A stretch of 64,000 bases of DNA from Shewanella sp. OPT22. GTDB lineage: Bacteria > Pseudomonadota > Gammaproteobacteria > Enterobacterales > Shewanellaceae. The stretch is taken from contig NZ_PGVH01000040.1 of assembly GCF_004168585.1 (NCBI RefSeq), positions 92,047 to 156,046 of the forward strand. The letters run 5' to 3'. Below the pieces are notes generated by a model. It searched no databases, had not been told where the DNA came from, and saw only the letters and a program-made list of their open reading frames with translations. The position numbers and the translations under genes are program-made. This document shows positions 40,667 to 51,080 of this stretch, one piece after another. Numbering within the stretch: the first letter of the stretch is position 1; the number at the start of each line of letters is the position of its first letter.

Positions 40667-41171
40667 TCATCGTTTTAATGGCCCGATGATATACACTTAC
40701 CGAGTGTCCCATAAACATTGTTTTCTCTCTTAGAGTTAAACCTGACTTTTTTGCCACACTTTCAGAGCCTACATTGCCCTCTAAGATCAGCGCAATTACT
40801 TCCTCAATGCCATACTTGGGTAATAGTGGCAAAATGGCATTCGTAGCTTCACTTGCGATTCCTTTTCCCCAATACTCTGAAAAATAGCGATAACCAATTT
40901 CAATTTCATTGAGCTCTTCAATAAATTTAGGCCCACAGAACCCAATGACTTTTTTATCTTGCTTGTGATAAACCGCCCAACGCCCGTATCCGTATCTCGC
41001 ATAATTTTCGAGTACAACAGTATTAAAAAGATCCTCTGCTTGTTCCCGAGATTGAAACGGTTCAGTAGGTATGTAGGTTAATATCTGAGGGTCTCGATTC
41101 ATTTCAAATAGCGCATCAATATCTTGCTCATTAAACTCTCGAATAATGAGTCTTTCTGTCTCAATGATCAT
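40650..41171 (-). CDS. GNAT acetyltransferase, RimJ/RimL type (173 aa)
   Basis: MIIETERLIIREFNEQDIDA start, YGYGRWAVYHKQDKKVIGFC in the middle, EIGYRYFSEYWGKGIASEAT (acetyl-CoA pyrophosphate loop, about residues 87-106) and GNVGSESVAKKSGL near the end. Acts on protein N-termini or small amines; substrate unknown. ATG 41171 follows GGAAGGGA; an ATG five codons upstream is less likely. Confidence 0.9.
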   Translation of the reverse strand: MIIETERLIIREFNEQDIDALFEMNRDPQILTYIPTEPFQSREQAEDLFNTVVLENYARYGYGRWAVYHKQDKKVIGFCGPKFIEELNEIEIGYRYFSEYWGKGIASEATNAILPLLPKYGIEEVIALILEGNVGSESVAKKSGLTLREKTMFMGHSVSVYHRAIKTMNKKAS

Positions 41172-41233
41172 TATATTCCCTTCCATAGGGGGTAAAAACT
41201 TAAAACAAAGTAGATTATGTATTTGTTTTTAAA

Positions 41234-42136
41234 TCAAAATAACACGAACAGCCAAAAAGAGTAACTTAAAGCAGATAATATTGTTGAGATCACAACGGCA
41301 TTAGCCGTTTTAGTTTCTTGCGCATCAAGTTCTTTTGCAACGAAAAAAGCATTCACGCCTACTGGCGCCGCCGCTAGCAGTACGACCACTTGCAATGCGA
41401 CATCAGATAGATCAAACACATATCTTCCAAGTGTGTAAACCATTGCAGGTAAGATAATGACTTTGATTACAGATAAAATGGCTGCTTCTCTCAAACTCCC
41501 TTTCAACTGCAAATGAAATAAATTAGCCCCAAGAACAAAGATAGCCCCAGCGATTGCTGGCTCTGAAAGCAGTTTTACGCTTACCATTAAAATATCAGGA
41601 ACGGGTAAATGCAAGAGATTCACAATAAGACCAATGGTCAGGCTTGAAACAACAGGGTTAATCAAAACCGTCTTAACTGTCTTCTTGATGGCTTTAATGT
41701 CTCCAGCTAACAGGTACGTCAGTGTGAACAACATAACACTATGAAATGTAATAATGATAAAGACTAAATCAACACTCGACTTTCCAACTGCATAGATGAC
41801 TATCGGAAGCCCTATTAGGATTGTGTTGGAATAGGTGGCCGTCAAAGCCATAACAGAAGCCTGTTTAAGGCTCTGTCGTTTACATCTATACGCAAAAGCA
41901 ACAGCGACAAAAAGCAGTAGAGCCGAGATATAAAAGCTTTGCATCACCGAAAGTGATTGCATCACATCAAGCTTGGCTGTTGCCATTCCACTGAAAAGCA
42001 AGCAAGGGATGCACAGATAAAAAATGAACTTTGAAATTGCAGCGATCTGCTCTTTAGAGAAAAAAGCTTTTCTTGACGAATAGTATCCAACAAATAACAC
42101 CAGCAAAATGGGTGTAAGGACATTAAAAATAATCAT
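41234..42136 (-). CDS. AEC-family transporter (300 aa)
   Basis: Ten hydrophobic helices in two blocks of five. Start MIIFNVLTPILLVLFVGYYS, with YSNTILIGLPI in helix 4 and PVGVNAFFVAKEL near the C-terminus: all characteristic of the auxin-efflux-carrier family (bile/arsenite/riboflavin group). Substrate unknown. The gene stands alone between the GNAT and sohB genes. Confidence 0.9.
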   Translation of the reverse strand: MIIFNVLTPILLVLFVGYYSSRKAFFSKEQIAAISKFIFYLCIPCLLFSGMATAKLDVMQSLSVMQSFYISALLLFVAVAFAYRCKRQSLKQASVMALTATYSNTILIGLPIVIYAVGKSSVDLVFIIITFHSVMLFTLTYLLAGDIKAIKKTVKTVLINPVVSSLTIGLIVNLLHLPVPDILMVSVKLLSEPAIAGAIFVLGANLFHLQLKGSLREAAILSVIKVIILPAMVYTLGRYVFDLSDVALQVVVLLAAAPVGVNAFFVAKELDAQETKTANAVVISTILSALSYSFWLFVLF

Positions 42137-42171
42137 GAATTCCAGCTATGTTTAAACATAAATCAGTTAAA

Positions 42172-42198
42172 CAAAAAAGGCAGACTACAAAGCCTGCC
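42172..42198 (-). terminator. Terminator of sohB
   Basis: On the - strand GGCAG, a 10-base loop, CTGCC, TTTTTT. Confidence 0.75.
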
Positions 42199-42218
42199 CT
42201 TCATTAAAACAAGCCTAC

Positions 42219-43229
42219 TTAAAATGGCTTGTTCTTTTCAGCTAAGCGATTGAATACTGCGTTCACTGACATAGAAACACCCTTAGCCAGTTTGTCAGAT
42301 AGCTTTTTCTTTGTTTGATACTGAACTTTATACACAGTACCTTTTTGAGCAAGCTTCATTAATAAGTCATCACTGGTGCCGATTACATCCACTAACCCCA
42401 AATCAATAGCCTGTTGTCCATACCAGTGCTCACCCGTAGCCACTTTATCAAGCTCTAACTTTGGACGATACTTACTTACAAAGTCTTTGAACAACACGTG
42501 AGTTTCTTCAAGCTCTTCTTGGAACTTTTGACGACCTTCATCCGTGTTTTCACCGAACACCGTTAAAGTGCGTTTAAAGTCACCTGCCGTATGTTGTTCA
42601 TAGTCAATATCATGCTTTTTGAGTAGACGACTAAAGTTAGGCAGCTGAGCGACAACACCAATAGAGCCAATGATAGAAAATGGTGCAGCATGAATTTCAT
42701 CAGCCACACAAGCCATCATATAACCGCCACTTGCAGCTACTTTATCTACACACACTGTGAGCTTAATTCCAGCTTGGCGAATACGATCAAGTTGACTTGA
42801 AGCCAAGCCATACCCGTGCACCATTCCACCGCCACTCTCGATAGTAACCACAACCTCATCAGTTTTATCTGCTATAGCAAGAATAGCGGTTACTTCTTCT
42901 CTTAGAGAGCTCACTTCATGGGCATCAATACTTCCTTTAAAGTGAATAACAAAGGTTTTAGGCTCAGTCTTATCTTCAGCTTTTTCTTTCGCTTTCTTTT
43001 CTGCTTTTAACGATTTTTCGTAAGCTTTATATTCTTTTTTGCTTAAGAATTCATGTTTTAAGTGATGTACAAGCTCTTTAAACTCTTCAGATAAGTTAGT
43101 TATCTTGAGTTCACCTCTTTCAGGCTTATGCTTTGCTGTCGATGCAACAACAATAATAATGGCAATTAAAGCCACAACTAATGTCACAGCTTTTGCGAAA
43201 AATAAACCATATTCAAATAAAAATTCCAA
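42219..43229 (-). CDS. sohB: SohB inner-membrane peptidase, S49 family (336 aa)
   Basis: An N-terminal membrane helix (residues about 10-32), a charged Lys/Glu linker, and the S49 domain: IESGGGMVHGYGLA, then VAASGGYMMACVADE with the nucleophile Ser (about residue 180) and FKRTLTVFG carrying the general-base Lys. It resembles signal-peptide peptidase SppA but is half the size; a periplasmic protease. Confidence 0.95.
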   Translation of the reverse strand: MEFLFEYGLFFAKAVTLVVALIAIIIVVASTAKHKPERGELKITNLSEEFKELVHHLKHEFLSKKEYKAYEKSLKAEKKAKEKAEDKTEPKTFVIHFKGSIDAHEVSSLREEVTAILAIADKTDEVVVTIESGGGMVHGYGLASSQLDRIRQAGIKLTVCVDKVAASGGYMMACVADEIHAAPFSIIGSIGVVAQLPNFSRLLKKHDIDYEQHTAGDFKRTLTVFGENTDEGRQKFQEELEETHVLFKDFVSKYRPKLELDKVATGEHWYGQQAIDLGLVDVIGTSDDLLMKLAQKGTVYKVQYQTKKKLSDKLAKGVSMSVNAVFNRLAEKNKPF

Positions 43230-43317
43230 AAGAGCTCCGTAGATTATTTCAGTTAATAGATTAAAACGACAAAGAAGGGTAATTTTGAAGAGGAAATGTC
43301 AAAAAGGCAACATAAAG

Positions 43318-43343
43318 AAAAAATGGCGTAAATACGCCATTTT
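43318..43343 (-). terminator. Terminator of the lipase gene
   Basis: TGGCGTA-AA-TACGCCA flanked by A- and T-runs on both sides. Confidence 0.85.
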
Positions 43344-43364
43344 TGTCTTTAAGCTTTGAATTAC

Positions 43365-46211
43365 TTATTCAGTTGGACAAGTTTGAATCAAACCATCTTT
43401 TGCTGTTTCAATTTCAGGTTGACCTTTACCCGCTGACGAGGCAAAAACAGAAGCCATTGCCTGCATGTCTTCTGTAACCGATATCGCAGTATCACTGTCT
43501 AAACCCGTTGCTGCTGAAGGGTCAATGAACGATGAATGTTGTCCTTTTAAGAATCTGACTGCACCAGAACCTTGCACTGGTGTACCAGCAACAGGTGACG
43601 CACATGGAATTCCTAATGCATCAATTAACGGTTCTGTACCTGCAATAGGGTAGCCTTGAAGTGGTAAAACCTCGCCTCCTCCGATTGGCAGTCCATTAAA
43701 TCGATTAGGCAGAACTTGATCTGATGGATTTGAGCCACCTTGATCTTTGTCACCAACAATTTCAACCAAATGAACAGACACATGTTTATTTACATCTTCA
43801 GAAGAATTTAAATCTTTAATGATAGTGGCAAAGTTTACAGGATCAATCGCATCAATTGCGGTTTGAACTGCAAACCCAAATGGAGGAATAAACTGTTGAT
43901 ATACTTTCCTAACAACTTGAGCATATCCTTGAGGGTTATCATTTGGATCGATTCCTTGGGCTTTAGCTGCGGCTTTAGCTTGTGCTTGGAAAGTCGGAGT
44001 TTCCGTTATCGACTTAAACAAAGCTGGACCGAAGTTTGCCGAACCAGCAAAGGCTCCTGCTAAGGCGCCTGCAGGCGACATAAGAGACACACCTTTAATT
44101 TGGTACGGATTTTGAGCCACTGGCTGCCCACTAGCATCAACAAAGCCACTATTTGCCAAAGCGGTGAAACTAGTAGAAATCATTGCACCTAAACTCAAAC
44201 CAGCAACGGTCACCTGATCAGTATTAAACACACCTTTTTTTAGCAAACCACCTTGAGCTTTAGCAAACCATTCTGGATTCGCTGTGAGTAAGTTCTTAGA
44301 GATTTCAGGAATTAATAGCCTTAATGCTAACTGATCCATTGCCGCTTGACGGAAGTTTGAACGAATGGTCAATGGGCTCTGAATCCTAACAAAGTTGAGT
44401 ACATCACCTTTTGCATAAGTTGCTGGATTTAAACCTAAACTAGCCAGTGAATCATCTCTTTCTGTAGCTGTAACATCATACGGACCAGAATCTGCAACTC
44501 TAAAAGAACGTTCACCATGTAGCGGCATATCAATTGATATAGTCGCTACAGGGGTTTTATCTTGAACTTGTAGTCCTTTTAACTTTAGGATACCTGCTAA
44601 GGAAGCTGGGAAATTAGCTGCAAAAGTGCCTGCATAGGCTAAATTCGTTTGTCTTACCGTGCCTATACCATGCATACCAATAGATACTTGATACCCTGTA
44701 TCAGGTATCTCATACCTTAAAGGATTATCTGGTTCTCCATTATCAATTGGGTTATTGATATCTCTAGGAATAGTAATTTGAACATCAACTGTTTCATAAA
44801 CAGGTACTACTTTTCCTTCTGCATTGAGTTTAGTTTGCAATGCAGGTAACGGATTATAACGAGTTAATAGCTTGTATGGGTCAACAGGAGAGCCATCTGG
44901 TAGGGTAAAATGTCTACCAACCAATAAGCTTGGATTACTCAGTGCATCTTGTGGGTTTACCCCTTGATCGCTAGCTTGCTTTATAAAATCAGCTTGAGGT
45001 AGCGTACCTGATTGAACAGCTGAAAGAACTGCTAATGGGCTATCTCCAGCAGCTTTCCAACGTCCGTCTGTATCGAATGTTTTACCATCTGCTTTTAAAC
45101 ACTTAGTAGAAGAACATGCGCTGTAAATTGGCAATTTAATTTTTGCATGGTACAACAAAGCATCGCTTAGTATTTGATATTGAATGCTATCTTCAGAATT
45201 GGGCCCAAGATTTACAATATCAGCTGCACTTTTTTGCTTACCATTTTCGTCTAATACAGGCTCAACGTATTTCGGTGTAGTTCCGTCAGCTAAGGTACCG
45301 AGTTGTACTAACTGAGGAGCATAAAGTCCAAACTTAGTGTCATCTCGATGACCATTTGAGAAACCCTGAGCATAATCAGCAGCCATTTTGGCCTTTGCTA
45401 TATCCAACACATTAGAAATTGATTGTGTGGTAAACATACTTGAGTAAATCACCGTTTGAGGATCTACACCATTGTTTCCAAGGCTTTCGTCATAACTATG
45501 AACCGCCGCCTGCAAAGCTTGTTGATCCGGTGAAGGTAAACTTGCATCTGATTTTAGGACGTTAAATGTTGCTGAACCAGCAATGGGTCTGTCATAAGTA
45601 TCTAATACTTTATTGGTAATAGCGTATAAATAAGATTGGTTCTGCTTAAGAGGTTTTAAAGGAACAATTACAATCTGATTACCAACAACTTGCGTAGTAA
45701 AATCTACCCCGTATTTTAGTTCTTGTTCTACGCGGCAAATTAACAGTGAGTCATTTGAATTTGTAGTTGCACACTGTTTGTCAAAGGCAAGTGGACCTCG
45801 CTTCTGAACAGCAAATACCCTTACCGTTCCATCTTGAGTGACAGATTGAGGCATAATACCTAAGTCTGTTACAGGGTTCTGCTGACTATCATACTTAGGA
45901 AAGTTAACAGGGATCGTAATCGACTCTGTTGTTGACCAACCATCAAGCGCACCAATAGAAAAATTAGGATCCGTTAAGTTTTCCGGAGTTTTATCAGGAA
46001 TACTTAAACTGCCATCTTTTGTGCCACTAAATAAGATATCACTTGGTAATGGAATTGCCGTGTCTGTCGCACTTGGATCAGGCTGAAATGCTAAATGTGC
46101 TTGTGGGACTGTTGGCACTGCATCGTCTTTATGATCATTTGAACTTTTACCGCCGCAAGCGGTCAGACCTAACGTCGACGCAATTACCACGCTCAATAAG
46201 AGTCTTTTCAT
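43365..46211 (-). CDS. Pla-1/cef-family extracellular lipase, VolA-like lipoprotein (948 aa)
   Basis: A lipoprotein signal (MKRLLLSVVIASTLGLTACGG, lipobox Cys19) followed by an alpha/beta-hydrolase whose nucleophile elbow is VAGLSLGAM (Ser near residue 671). The N-terminal region has Big-like beta segments (PLKQNQSYLYAITNKVLD). Size and order match the Pla-1/cef lipases; VolA of Vibrio is a surface lysophospholipase that releases fatty acids for uptake. Surface exposure is inferred. Single gene with its own terminator. Confidence 0.88.
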   Translation of the reverse strand: MKRLLLSVVIASTLGLTACGGKSSNDHKDDAVPTVPQAHLAFQPDPSATDTAIPLPSDILFSGTKDGSLSIPDKTPENLTDPNFSIGALDGWSTTESITIPVNFPKYDSQQNPVTDLGIMPQSVTQDGTVRVFAVQKRGPLAFDKQCATTNSNDSLLICRVEQELKYGVDFTTQVVGNQIVIVPLKPLKQNQSYLYAITNKVLDTYDRPIAGSATFNVLKSDASLPSPDQQALQAAVHSYDESLGNNGVDPQTVIYSSMFTTQSISNVLDIAKAKMAADYAQGFSNGHRDDTKFGLYAPQLVQLGTLADGTTPKYVEPVLDENGKQKSAADIVNLGPNSEDSIQYQILSDALLYHAKIKLPIYSACSSTKCLKADGKTFDTDGRWKAAGDSPLAVLSAVQSGTLPQADFIKQASDQGVNPQDALSNPSLLVGRHFTLPDGSPVDPYKLLTRYNPLPALQTKLNAEGKVVPVYETVDVQITIPRDINNPIDNGEPDNPLRYEIPDTGYQVSIGMHGIGTVRQTNLAYAGTFAANFPASLAGILKLKGLQVQDKTPVATISIDMPLHGERSFRVADSGPYDVTATERDDSLASLGLNPATYAKGDVLNFVRIQSPLTIRSNFRQAAMDQLALRLLIPEISKNLLTANPEWFAKAQGGLLKKGVFNTDQVTVAGLSLGAMISTSFTALANSGFVDASGQPVAQNPYQIKGVSLMSPAGALAGAFAGSANFGPALFKSITETPTFQAQAKAAAKAQGIDPNDNPQGYAQVVRKVYQQFIPPFGFAVQTAIDAIDPVNFATIIKDLNSSEDVNKHVSVHLVEIVGDKDQGGSNPSDQVLPNRFNGLPIGGGEVLPLQGYPIAGTEPLIDALGIPCASPVAGTPVQGSGAVRFLKGQHSSFIDPSAATGLDSDTAISVTEDMQAMASVFASSAGKGQPEIETAKDGLIQTCPTE

Positions 46212-46472
46212 CTTTTTTCCTCAAATCTTGTTGGAACGATTTTGTTTTCCCCAAAAACAAGTCACAATACGCAAATATTGTGACTGAATAGAACATTTAA
46301 ATGTCCTTTTATGGTTCACAACTTAACCTATAAATGTGATCTAAGCCATAAATTTGTGATTCATAATTAATCTAGGTTAGTCAATTATTAAGTCAACCGT
46401 TTAAAACGCTAGCATCCGTTTTCCTAAAGCGTACAATAGACGGGCATTTATAAAATTTGGAGGTAATAGCTC

Positions 46473-47210
46473 ATGTTAGAGTTTAAAGCGGAAAAAAATT
46501 GCTTAGCAGGCAAAACGATTCTAGTTACTGGAGCAGGAGCAGGTATCGGTAAAGTCGCCGCTTTAAAATACGCAGAGTATGGGGCTACAGTAATTTTACT
46601 AGGCAAAACAGTAAAAAAGCTTGAAGCAACTTATGATGCTATCGAACAAGCAGGTTACCCAAAACCAGCCATCATCCCTCTCGATATGAAGGGTGCGACA
46701 GAACAAAACTATAAAGATATGGCTGACACTATCGAACAACAATTCGGTAAGCTTGATGGTTTACTCCATAACGCCAGTGTCCTTGGTGTGCTTGGTCCTT
46801 TCGAACACATTGATATCGATTCTTTGCAAGATATCATGAAGGTAAATGTCACCTCACAAGTTATGATGACGAAAGCACTATTGCCTGTTATTCGTAAAGC
46901 TAAATCGGCTTCGATTGCATTCACTTCAAGTGGTGTAGGTCGTACCGGAAGAGCTTATTGGGGCCCTTACGCTATATCAAAATTCGCAACTGAAGGTATG
47001 ATGGAAGTACTGGCCGACGAGTGTGATGGAACTCAGGTAAGAGTTAACTCTATTAACCCTGGCGCTACTCGAACGGAAATGCGTGCCAAGGCTTATCCTG
47101 GTGAAGACCCATTAACGCTAAAAACACCTGAAGATTTAATGCCAACTTATCTATATGTAATGGCTGATGTTTCAGCTAATGTAAATGGTCAAAAATTAAA
47201 CGCCCAATAA
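46473..47210 (+). CDS. yciK: YciK-like short-chain oxidoreductase (245 aa)
   Basis: A Rossmann fold with VTGAGAGIGKVAAL (about residues 19-32), LHNASVLG, Ser in TSSGVGR and Tyr-x-x-x-Lys in YWGPYAISK (about 162-170). It is closest to E. coli YciK, a cytoplasmic SDR of unknown substrate, which also lies near trp and rluB genes there. GGAGG ribosome site. Confidence 0.93.
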   Translation: MLEFKAEKNCLAGKTILVTGAGAGIGKVAALKYAEYGATVILLGKTVKKLEATYDAIEQAGYPKPAIIPLDMKGATEQNYKDMADTIEQQFGKLDGLLHNASVLGVLGPFEHIDIDSLQDIMKVNVTSQVMMTKALLPVIRKAKSASIAFTSSGVGRTGRAYWGPYAISKFATEGMMEVLADECDGTQVRVNSINPGATRTEMRAKAYPGEDPLTLKTPEDLMPTYLYVMADVSANVNGQKLNAQ

Positions 47211-47226
47211 GCCATTATGGAAAAAT

Positions 47227-47251
47227 AAAAGGAGCGATTAAGCTCCTTTTA
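47227..47251 (+). terminator. Terminator of yciK
   Basis: AAAAGGAGC, loop GATTAA, GCTCCTTTT. Confidence 0.85.
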
Positions 47252-47260
47252 TTGATAATA

Positions 47261-47290
47261 ATTAATCTAGAATTAATCTAGAATTAATCT
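47261..47290. repeat. Short tandem repeat at the end of rluB
   Basis: ATTAATCTAGA repeated 2.7 times with an 11-bp period, overlapping the rluB stop codon. A possible slippage site that could change the last residues. Confidence 0.8.
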
Positions 47291-48159
47291 CTTTTGCGCG
47301 TATTCTTAGCTTTTGATTTAGAAACAACTTTATTTTTTCTAACCGCTCTTCTGATTTTTGCACTTTTCACTTTATTACGTGATTGGCTGTGCTTATCAGT
47401 ACCTAAGAAAGTACGATTCTCAAGTTCTAAACCTGCAAGTTGACGCAAATAGTTGACCTGTTCTAATGGCAACTCAACCCAACCGCCTCTTGGCAATGTT
47501 TTTGGTAATTCAACCATACCGTAACGAACACGAATAAGACGGCTGACTTGAACTTCTTGAGACTCCCATAAACGTCTAACTTCACGATTACGGCCTTCTT
47601 TAAGCGTTACATGCCACCATGTATTAATGCCTTCGCCACCTGCTGCTTTGATTTTGTCAAAACTAGCAAGACCATCTTCCAGCATTACACCAGTACGAAG
47701 CTTTTGAATATTACCGTCAGTGACTTCACCAAAAGTTCTTACCGCATACTCACGTTCAACCTCGTTTGATGGATGCATCAAGCGGTTCGCTAAATCACCG
47801 TCAGAAGTAAACAGCAATAAACCAGAGGTATTAATATCTAATCGGCCTACCGCAACCCAACGCCCATCACGAACTTTTGGCAAACGGTCAAACACAGTTG
47901 GACGTCCTTCCGGATCTTTGCGACTACAAATTTCACCTTCAGGTTTATGATAAGCCAACACTCGACAAACAACGTCTTCTGCTGACTTCAACGAGACTAT
48001 ACGACCATCAAGACGAACTTGGGCTTGAGCCTCGACTCGATCACCGATGGTTGCAATTTCTCCGTCTATACTAACTCGGCCTGCAGCAATCCATGCCTCC
48101 ATCTCACGACGGGAGCCATGACCTGCACGGGCCAAGACTTTCTGCAATTTTTCACTCAT
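47284..48159 (-). CDS. rluB: 23S rRNA pseudouridine(2605) synthase (291 aa)
   Basis: An S4 RNA-binding domain ([20 protein letters not shown], about residues 4-23) and an RsuA-type synthase domain with catalytic Asp in [14 protein letters not shown] (about 102-115). A long basic tail ([20 protein letters not shown]) extends the C-terminus, typical of RluB. It modifies 23S rRNA near the peptidyl-transferase centre. Overlaps scpB by 8 bp. Confidence 0.96.
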   Translation of the reverse strand: MSEKLQKVLARAGHGSRREMEAWIAAGRVSIDGEIATIGDRVEAQAQVRLDGRIVSLKSAEDVVCRVLAYHKPEGEICSRKDPEGRPTVFDRLPKVRDGRWVAVGRLDINTSGLLLFTSDGDLANRLMHPSNEVEREYAVRTFGEVTDGNIQKLRTGVMLEDGLASFDKIKAAGGEGINTWWHVTLKEGRNREVRRLWESQEVQVSRLIRVRYGMVELPKTLPRGGWVELPLEQVNYLRQLAGLELENRTFLGTDKHSQSRNKVKSAKIRRAVRKNKVVSKSKAKNTRKRD

Positions 48160-48748
48160 TAGTAGACTCTTTTATAGTTTCTAGCGTTGTTTGTGTATTA
48201 CCAAACAATGCCTGTAATGCTTCAGGATCAGATAGTGGAGGTAACTCTGTCAAACTATTGAGTCCGAAATAACTTAAAAACGCCTTTGTTGTCACATAAA
48301 GCGCAGGTCTTCCAGGAACTTCTTTATGACCGATAACTTTAATCCAGTCTCTATCTGTAAGTGTTTTTATTATGTGACTACTCACAGCCACGCCTCTAAC
48401 TAACTCGATATCCCCTCGAGTCACAGGTTGCTGATACGCAATAACCGATAATGTTTCAAGCGTAGCTCGAGAATATTTCGGTGCCTTTTCTTGCCATAGA
48501 GTCTGCAATAAAGGACTTAAAAATTCAGCGGTTTGAAATCGATAACCACCAGCAACATTCACTAACTGAATACCACGCTCTTGATAATCAGTTTCCAGTT
48601 CTTCGATAGCTTTCATCACCGTCTGTCGTGATACATCATAATCCGCCAGCACAGATTCTTTCAATTGCGAGATAGATTGAGGTTTTCCTGCGATAAATAA
48701 GCTTGCTTCGATAAGTTGTTTTAATTGCAGAGCATTTATTTTCATCAA
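48152..48748 (-). CDS. scpB: Segregation and condensation protein B (198 aa)
   Basis: Two tandem winged-helix domains: [20 protein letters not shown] and, later, [20 protein letters not shown] and IEL.RG. ScpB with ScpA forms the kleisin complex of SMC/MukB-like condensation machinery. Start overlaps the scpA stop by 4 bp (ATGA-type). Confidence 0.96.
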   Translation of the reverse strand: MMKINALQLKQLIEASLFIAGKPQSISQLKESVLADYDVSRQTVMKAIEELETDYQERGIQLVNVAGGYRFQTAEFLSPLLQTLWQEKAPKYSRATLETLSVIAYQQPVTRGDIELVRGVAVSSHIIKTLTDRDWIKVIGHKEVPGRPALYVTTKAFLSYFGLNSLTELPPLSDPEALQALFGNTQTTLETIKESTNE

Positions 48749-49533
48749 TTAGCCTTAACATAAATGATTGAAAGTGGCTCGGCTTGTACTAACTCAACAA
48801 GCATTTCTTTCACTAGTTCCATTAGAGCAAGAAAACTCACAACAACACCCGCTTTTCCTTCTTCAACAGCAAATAACTCCTGAAACGGGATGTAAGAATC
48901 TGCATTTAATTTTTCTAAAATTTGCACCATTCGTTCTCGTGTCGAGAGCACTTCCTTCTGAACATGATGGTGTTCGTAAGCTTCAACACGTTGTAAAACA
49001 GCAGTAAACGCTTGGGCTAGTTCAGCCAGTGAAACATCAGGAGGTACAATTTCAGTTTTAGCCTCACCTGCTACGCTCACTTGTCCAACATGAAAGTCAC
49101 GCTCTAATCGAGGTAAATTATCAATGTCAGCAGAAGCATCTTTAATCGTTTCATACGCCTTTAACTGACGAATCAACAATGCTCTTGGATCTTCTTCGCT
49201 ATCCCCTTCCAATTCAGGTTTAGGGAGCAACAACCGAGACTTGATTTCGGCCAATGTTGCCGCCATCACCAAATAATCAGCTGCAAGCTCTATTCGAGCA
49301 TCTGTCAGCATTTCAATATATTCTAAATATTGAGAGGTTATTTGATGAATAGATAGATCCACAACATCTAATTTCTGTTTGCGGATCAGATATAAAAGAA
49401 GATCGAGAGGTCCTTCAAATGCTTCGAGAAATACTTCTAATGCTTCTGGCGGAATGTATAAATCCGCAGGAATATCACTGTAAGCCTGACCCCGAACAAC
49501 TGCTAGCGGTAAACTTTGCTGAGCAACTTGCAT
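48745..49533 (-). CDS. scpA: Segregation and condensation protein A, kleisin (262 aa)
   Basis: FEGPLDLLLYLIRKQKLDVV (about residues 38-57) and ADYLVMAATLAEIKSRLLLP are the ScpA signatures; the C-terminal winged helix is SFLALMELVKEMLVELVQ. It bridges SMC heads and binds ScpB. First gene of scpA-scpB-rluB. Confidence 0.97.
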   Translation of the reverse strand: MQVAQQSLPLAVVRGQAYSDIPADLYIPPEALEVFLEAFEGPLDLLLYLIRKQKLDVVDLSIHQITSQYLEYIEMLTDARIELAADYLVMAATLAEIKSRLLLPKPELEGDSEEDPRALLIRQLKAYETIKDASADIDNLPRLERDFHVGQVSVAGEAKTEIVPPDVSLAELAQAFTAVLQRVEAYEHHHVQKEVLSTRERMVQILEKLNADSYIPFQELFAVEEGKAGVVVSFLALMELVKEMLVELVQAEPLSIIYVKAN

Positions 49534-49584
49534 TAGAGCCTTTCTCCTCTTCGAAATTCCAGCCGACGATTATAAACAAGTTCA

Positions 49585-50205
49585 TTACTCAAAGATAGAC
49601 GTATCGCCAGCACCTTCGCGGACGATATCAAAGCTTCCTTCAGACATATCAACCACTGTTGTTGGGTTTTCACCCAAATAGCCACCATGAATAATTAAGT
49701 CAACTTGATGCTCTAATAAATCGCGCACTTCTTCAGGATCTGATTCTGCGTATTCAGCATTGGGCATCACCAAACTGGTTGACATCAATGGTGCTTCCAG
49801 CTCTTCCAACAGTGCCAAGGCAATAATGTTTTGAGGCACTCGAATACCGATGGTCTTCTTTTTGGTTGATTGCAGTCTTTTCGGTACTTCTTTCGTTGCT
49901 TTAAAAATGAAAGTGTAAGGCCCAGGAGTACAAGATTTAAGTAGGCGGTAAGCTTGGTTATCAACTCGAGCGTATGTCGCTAATTCTGATAAATCACGAC
50001 ACATCAATGAAAAATGATGATCGTGCTCAATTCTACGAATGCGAGTAATTTGAGTCATGGCATTTTTATCGCCAATCAAACAACCCAATGCATAACCCGA
50101 ATCAGTGGGATATACGATAACACCACCCTGCTTCAAAATATTGACCGCTTGGCTAATTAGTCTCGCTTGAGGGTTTTCCTCGTGAACATAAAAAAACTGG
50201 CTCAT
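49585..50205 (-). CDS. yciO: YciO/Sua5-YrdC family protein (206 aa)
   Basis: The YrdC-like fold with GGVIVYPTDSGYALGCLIGD (about residues 28-47), KAMT..RI-type helix, and LMSTSLVMP with IHGGYLGENPTTVVDMS. Sua5/YrdC enzymes make threonylcarbamoyl-AMP for tRNA t6A; YciO is the paralogue whose physiological role is less clear. Overlaps the next gene by 4 bp. Confidence 0.92.
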   Translation of the reverse strand: MSQFFYVHEENPQARLISQAVNILKQGGVIVYPTDSGYALGCLIGDKNAMTQITRIRRIEHDHHFSLMCRDLSELATYARVDNQAYRLLKSCTPGPYTFIFKATKEVPKRLQSTKKKTIGIRVPQNIIALALLEELEAPLMSTSLVMPNAEYAESDPEEVRDLLEHQVDLIIHGGYLGENPTTVVDMSEGSFDIVREGAGDTSIFE

Positions 50206-51080
50206 TGTAGGGGGTCTGCCTTAATTTCTTTTTTCCAATTCTGTGATTCCCAAATCCAGTTGACACCTTTAGGTCTAAATAAATTCTTACCTAATTCAAG
50301 CCAGCTGCCGGGAAAATGAAAGTCGCTTCCTAATGAAGCGTAGAGCTCATTTTGATGACTTAAAGCAATCAAGTTACTGCGATCATTAATAGATTGCTGC
50401 CCCAATACGACTTCTATAGCGTCACCATTGGCTTCTTTAAACTCTCGAACCAATTTTTTCAACCATTTAGCTGAGAACTTATAACCACTCGGATGCGCTA
50501 ATACCGCTTGGCCACCAGCCTGATGGATAATAGCAACAGCTTCTGGAATACTTTTCCAATTATTCGGTACATAACCTGTTTTGCCGCGGGTCATGTATTT
50601 CTTGAAAACACTATTTCTACACTTAGCATAGTCATTTTTGACTAACCAGCTCGCATAATGACCTCGGCTTAGGGCGGCGCCATTAGCAAAAGACTTTGCA
50701 CCTTCATAAGCTCCTATTACACCAGCCTTTTCGAGTCTTCGTCCAATTTCTGCAGCACGTTCTTCACGAAGTACTCTTTGTGTCTTTAAATACTCGTCAA
50801 GTTGTGGGTTTTCAATATCAACATTTAACCCAACGACGTGAATGTCGTGACTTTCCCATCGGCAAGAGATTTCTACACCATTAATCAGAGTTAAAGGTGT
50901 GTCTTTTTTATTATTATATTCATGAGCCTCAAACAAGCCCTGAACGGTATCGTGATCGGTGATCGCCAACACATCAACATTTCTAGTTAATGCTCTATCA
51001 ATAATTTCAGAAGGGGTAAGTTGTCCATCCGAAGCAGTTGTATGGCAATGGAGATCAATTAAAGTGGATTCTTCATTCAT
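50202..51080 (-). CDS. rnm: PHP-domain 5'-3' exonuclease, RnaAM/YciV (292 aa)
   Basis: PHP metal sites IDLHCHTTASDGQLTPSE (about residues 8-25), VLAITDHDTVQG, GVEISCRWESHDIHVVGLNV, and late SDFHFPGSW. RNase AM (YciV) trims 5' ends of 23S, 16S and 5S rRNA and degrades short oligonucleotides. Head-to-head with the trp operon, as in many gammaproteobacteria. Confidence 0.92.
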   Translation of the reverse strand: MNEESTLIDLHCHTTASDGQLTPSEIIDRALTRNVDVLAITDHDTVQGLFEAHEYNNKKDTPLTLINGVEISCRWESHDIHVVGLNVDIENPQLDEYLKTQRVLREERAAEIGRRLEKAGVIGAYEGAKSFANGAALSRGHYASWLVKNDYAKCRNSVFKKYMTRGKTGYVPNNWKSIPEAVAIIHQAGGQAVLAHPSGYKFSAKWLKKLVREFKEANGDAIEVVLGQQSINDRSNLIALSHQNELYASLGSDFHFPGSWLELGKNLFRPKGVNWIWESQNWKKEIKADPLQ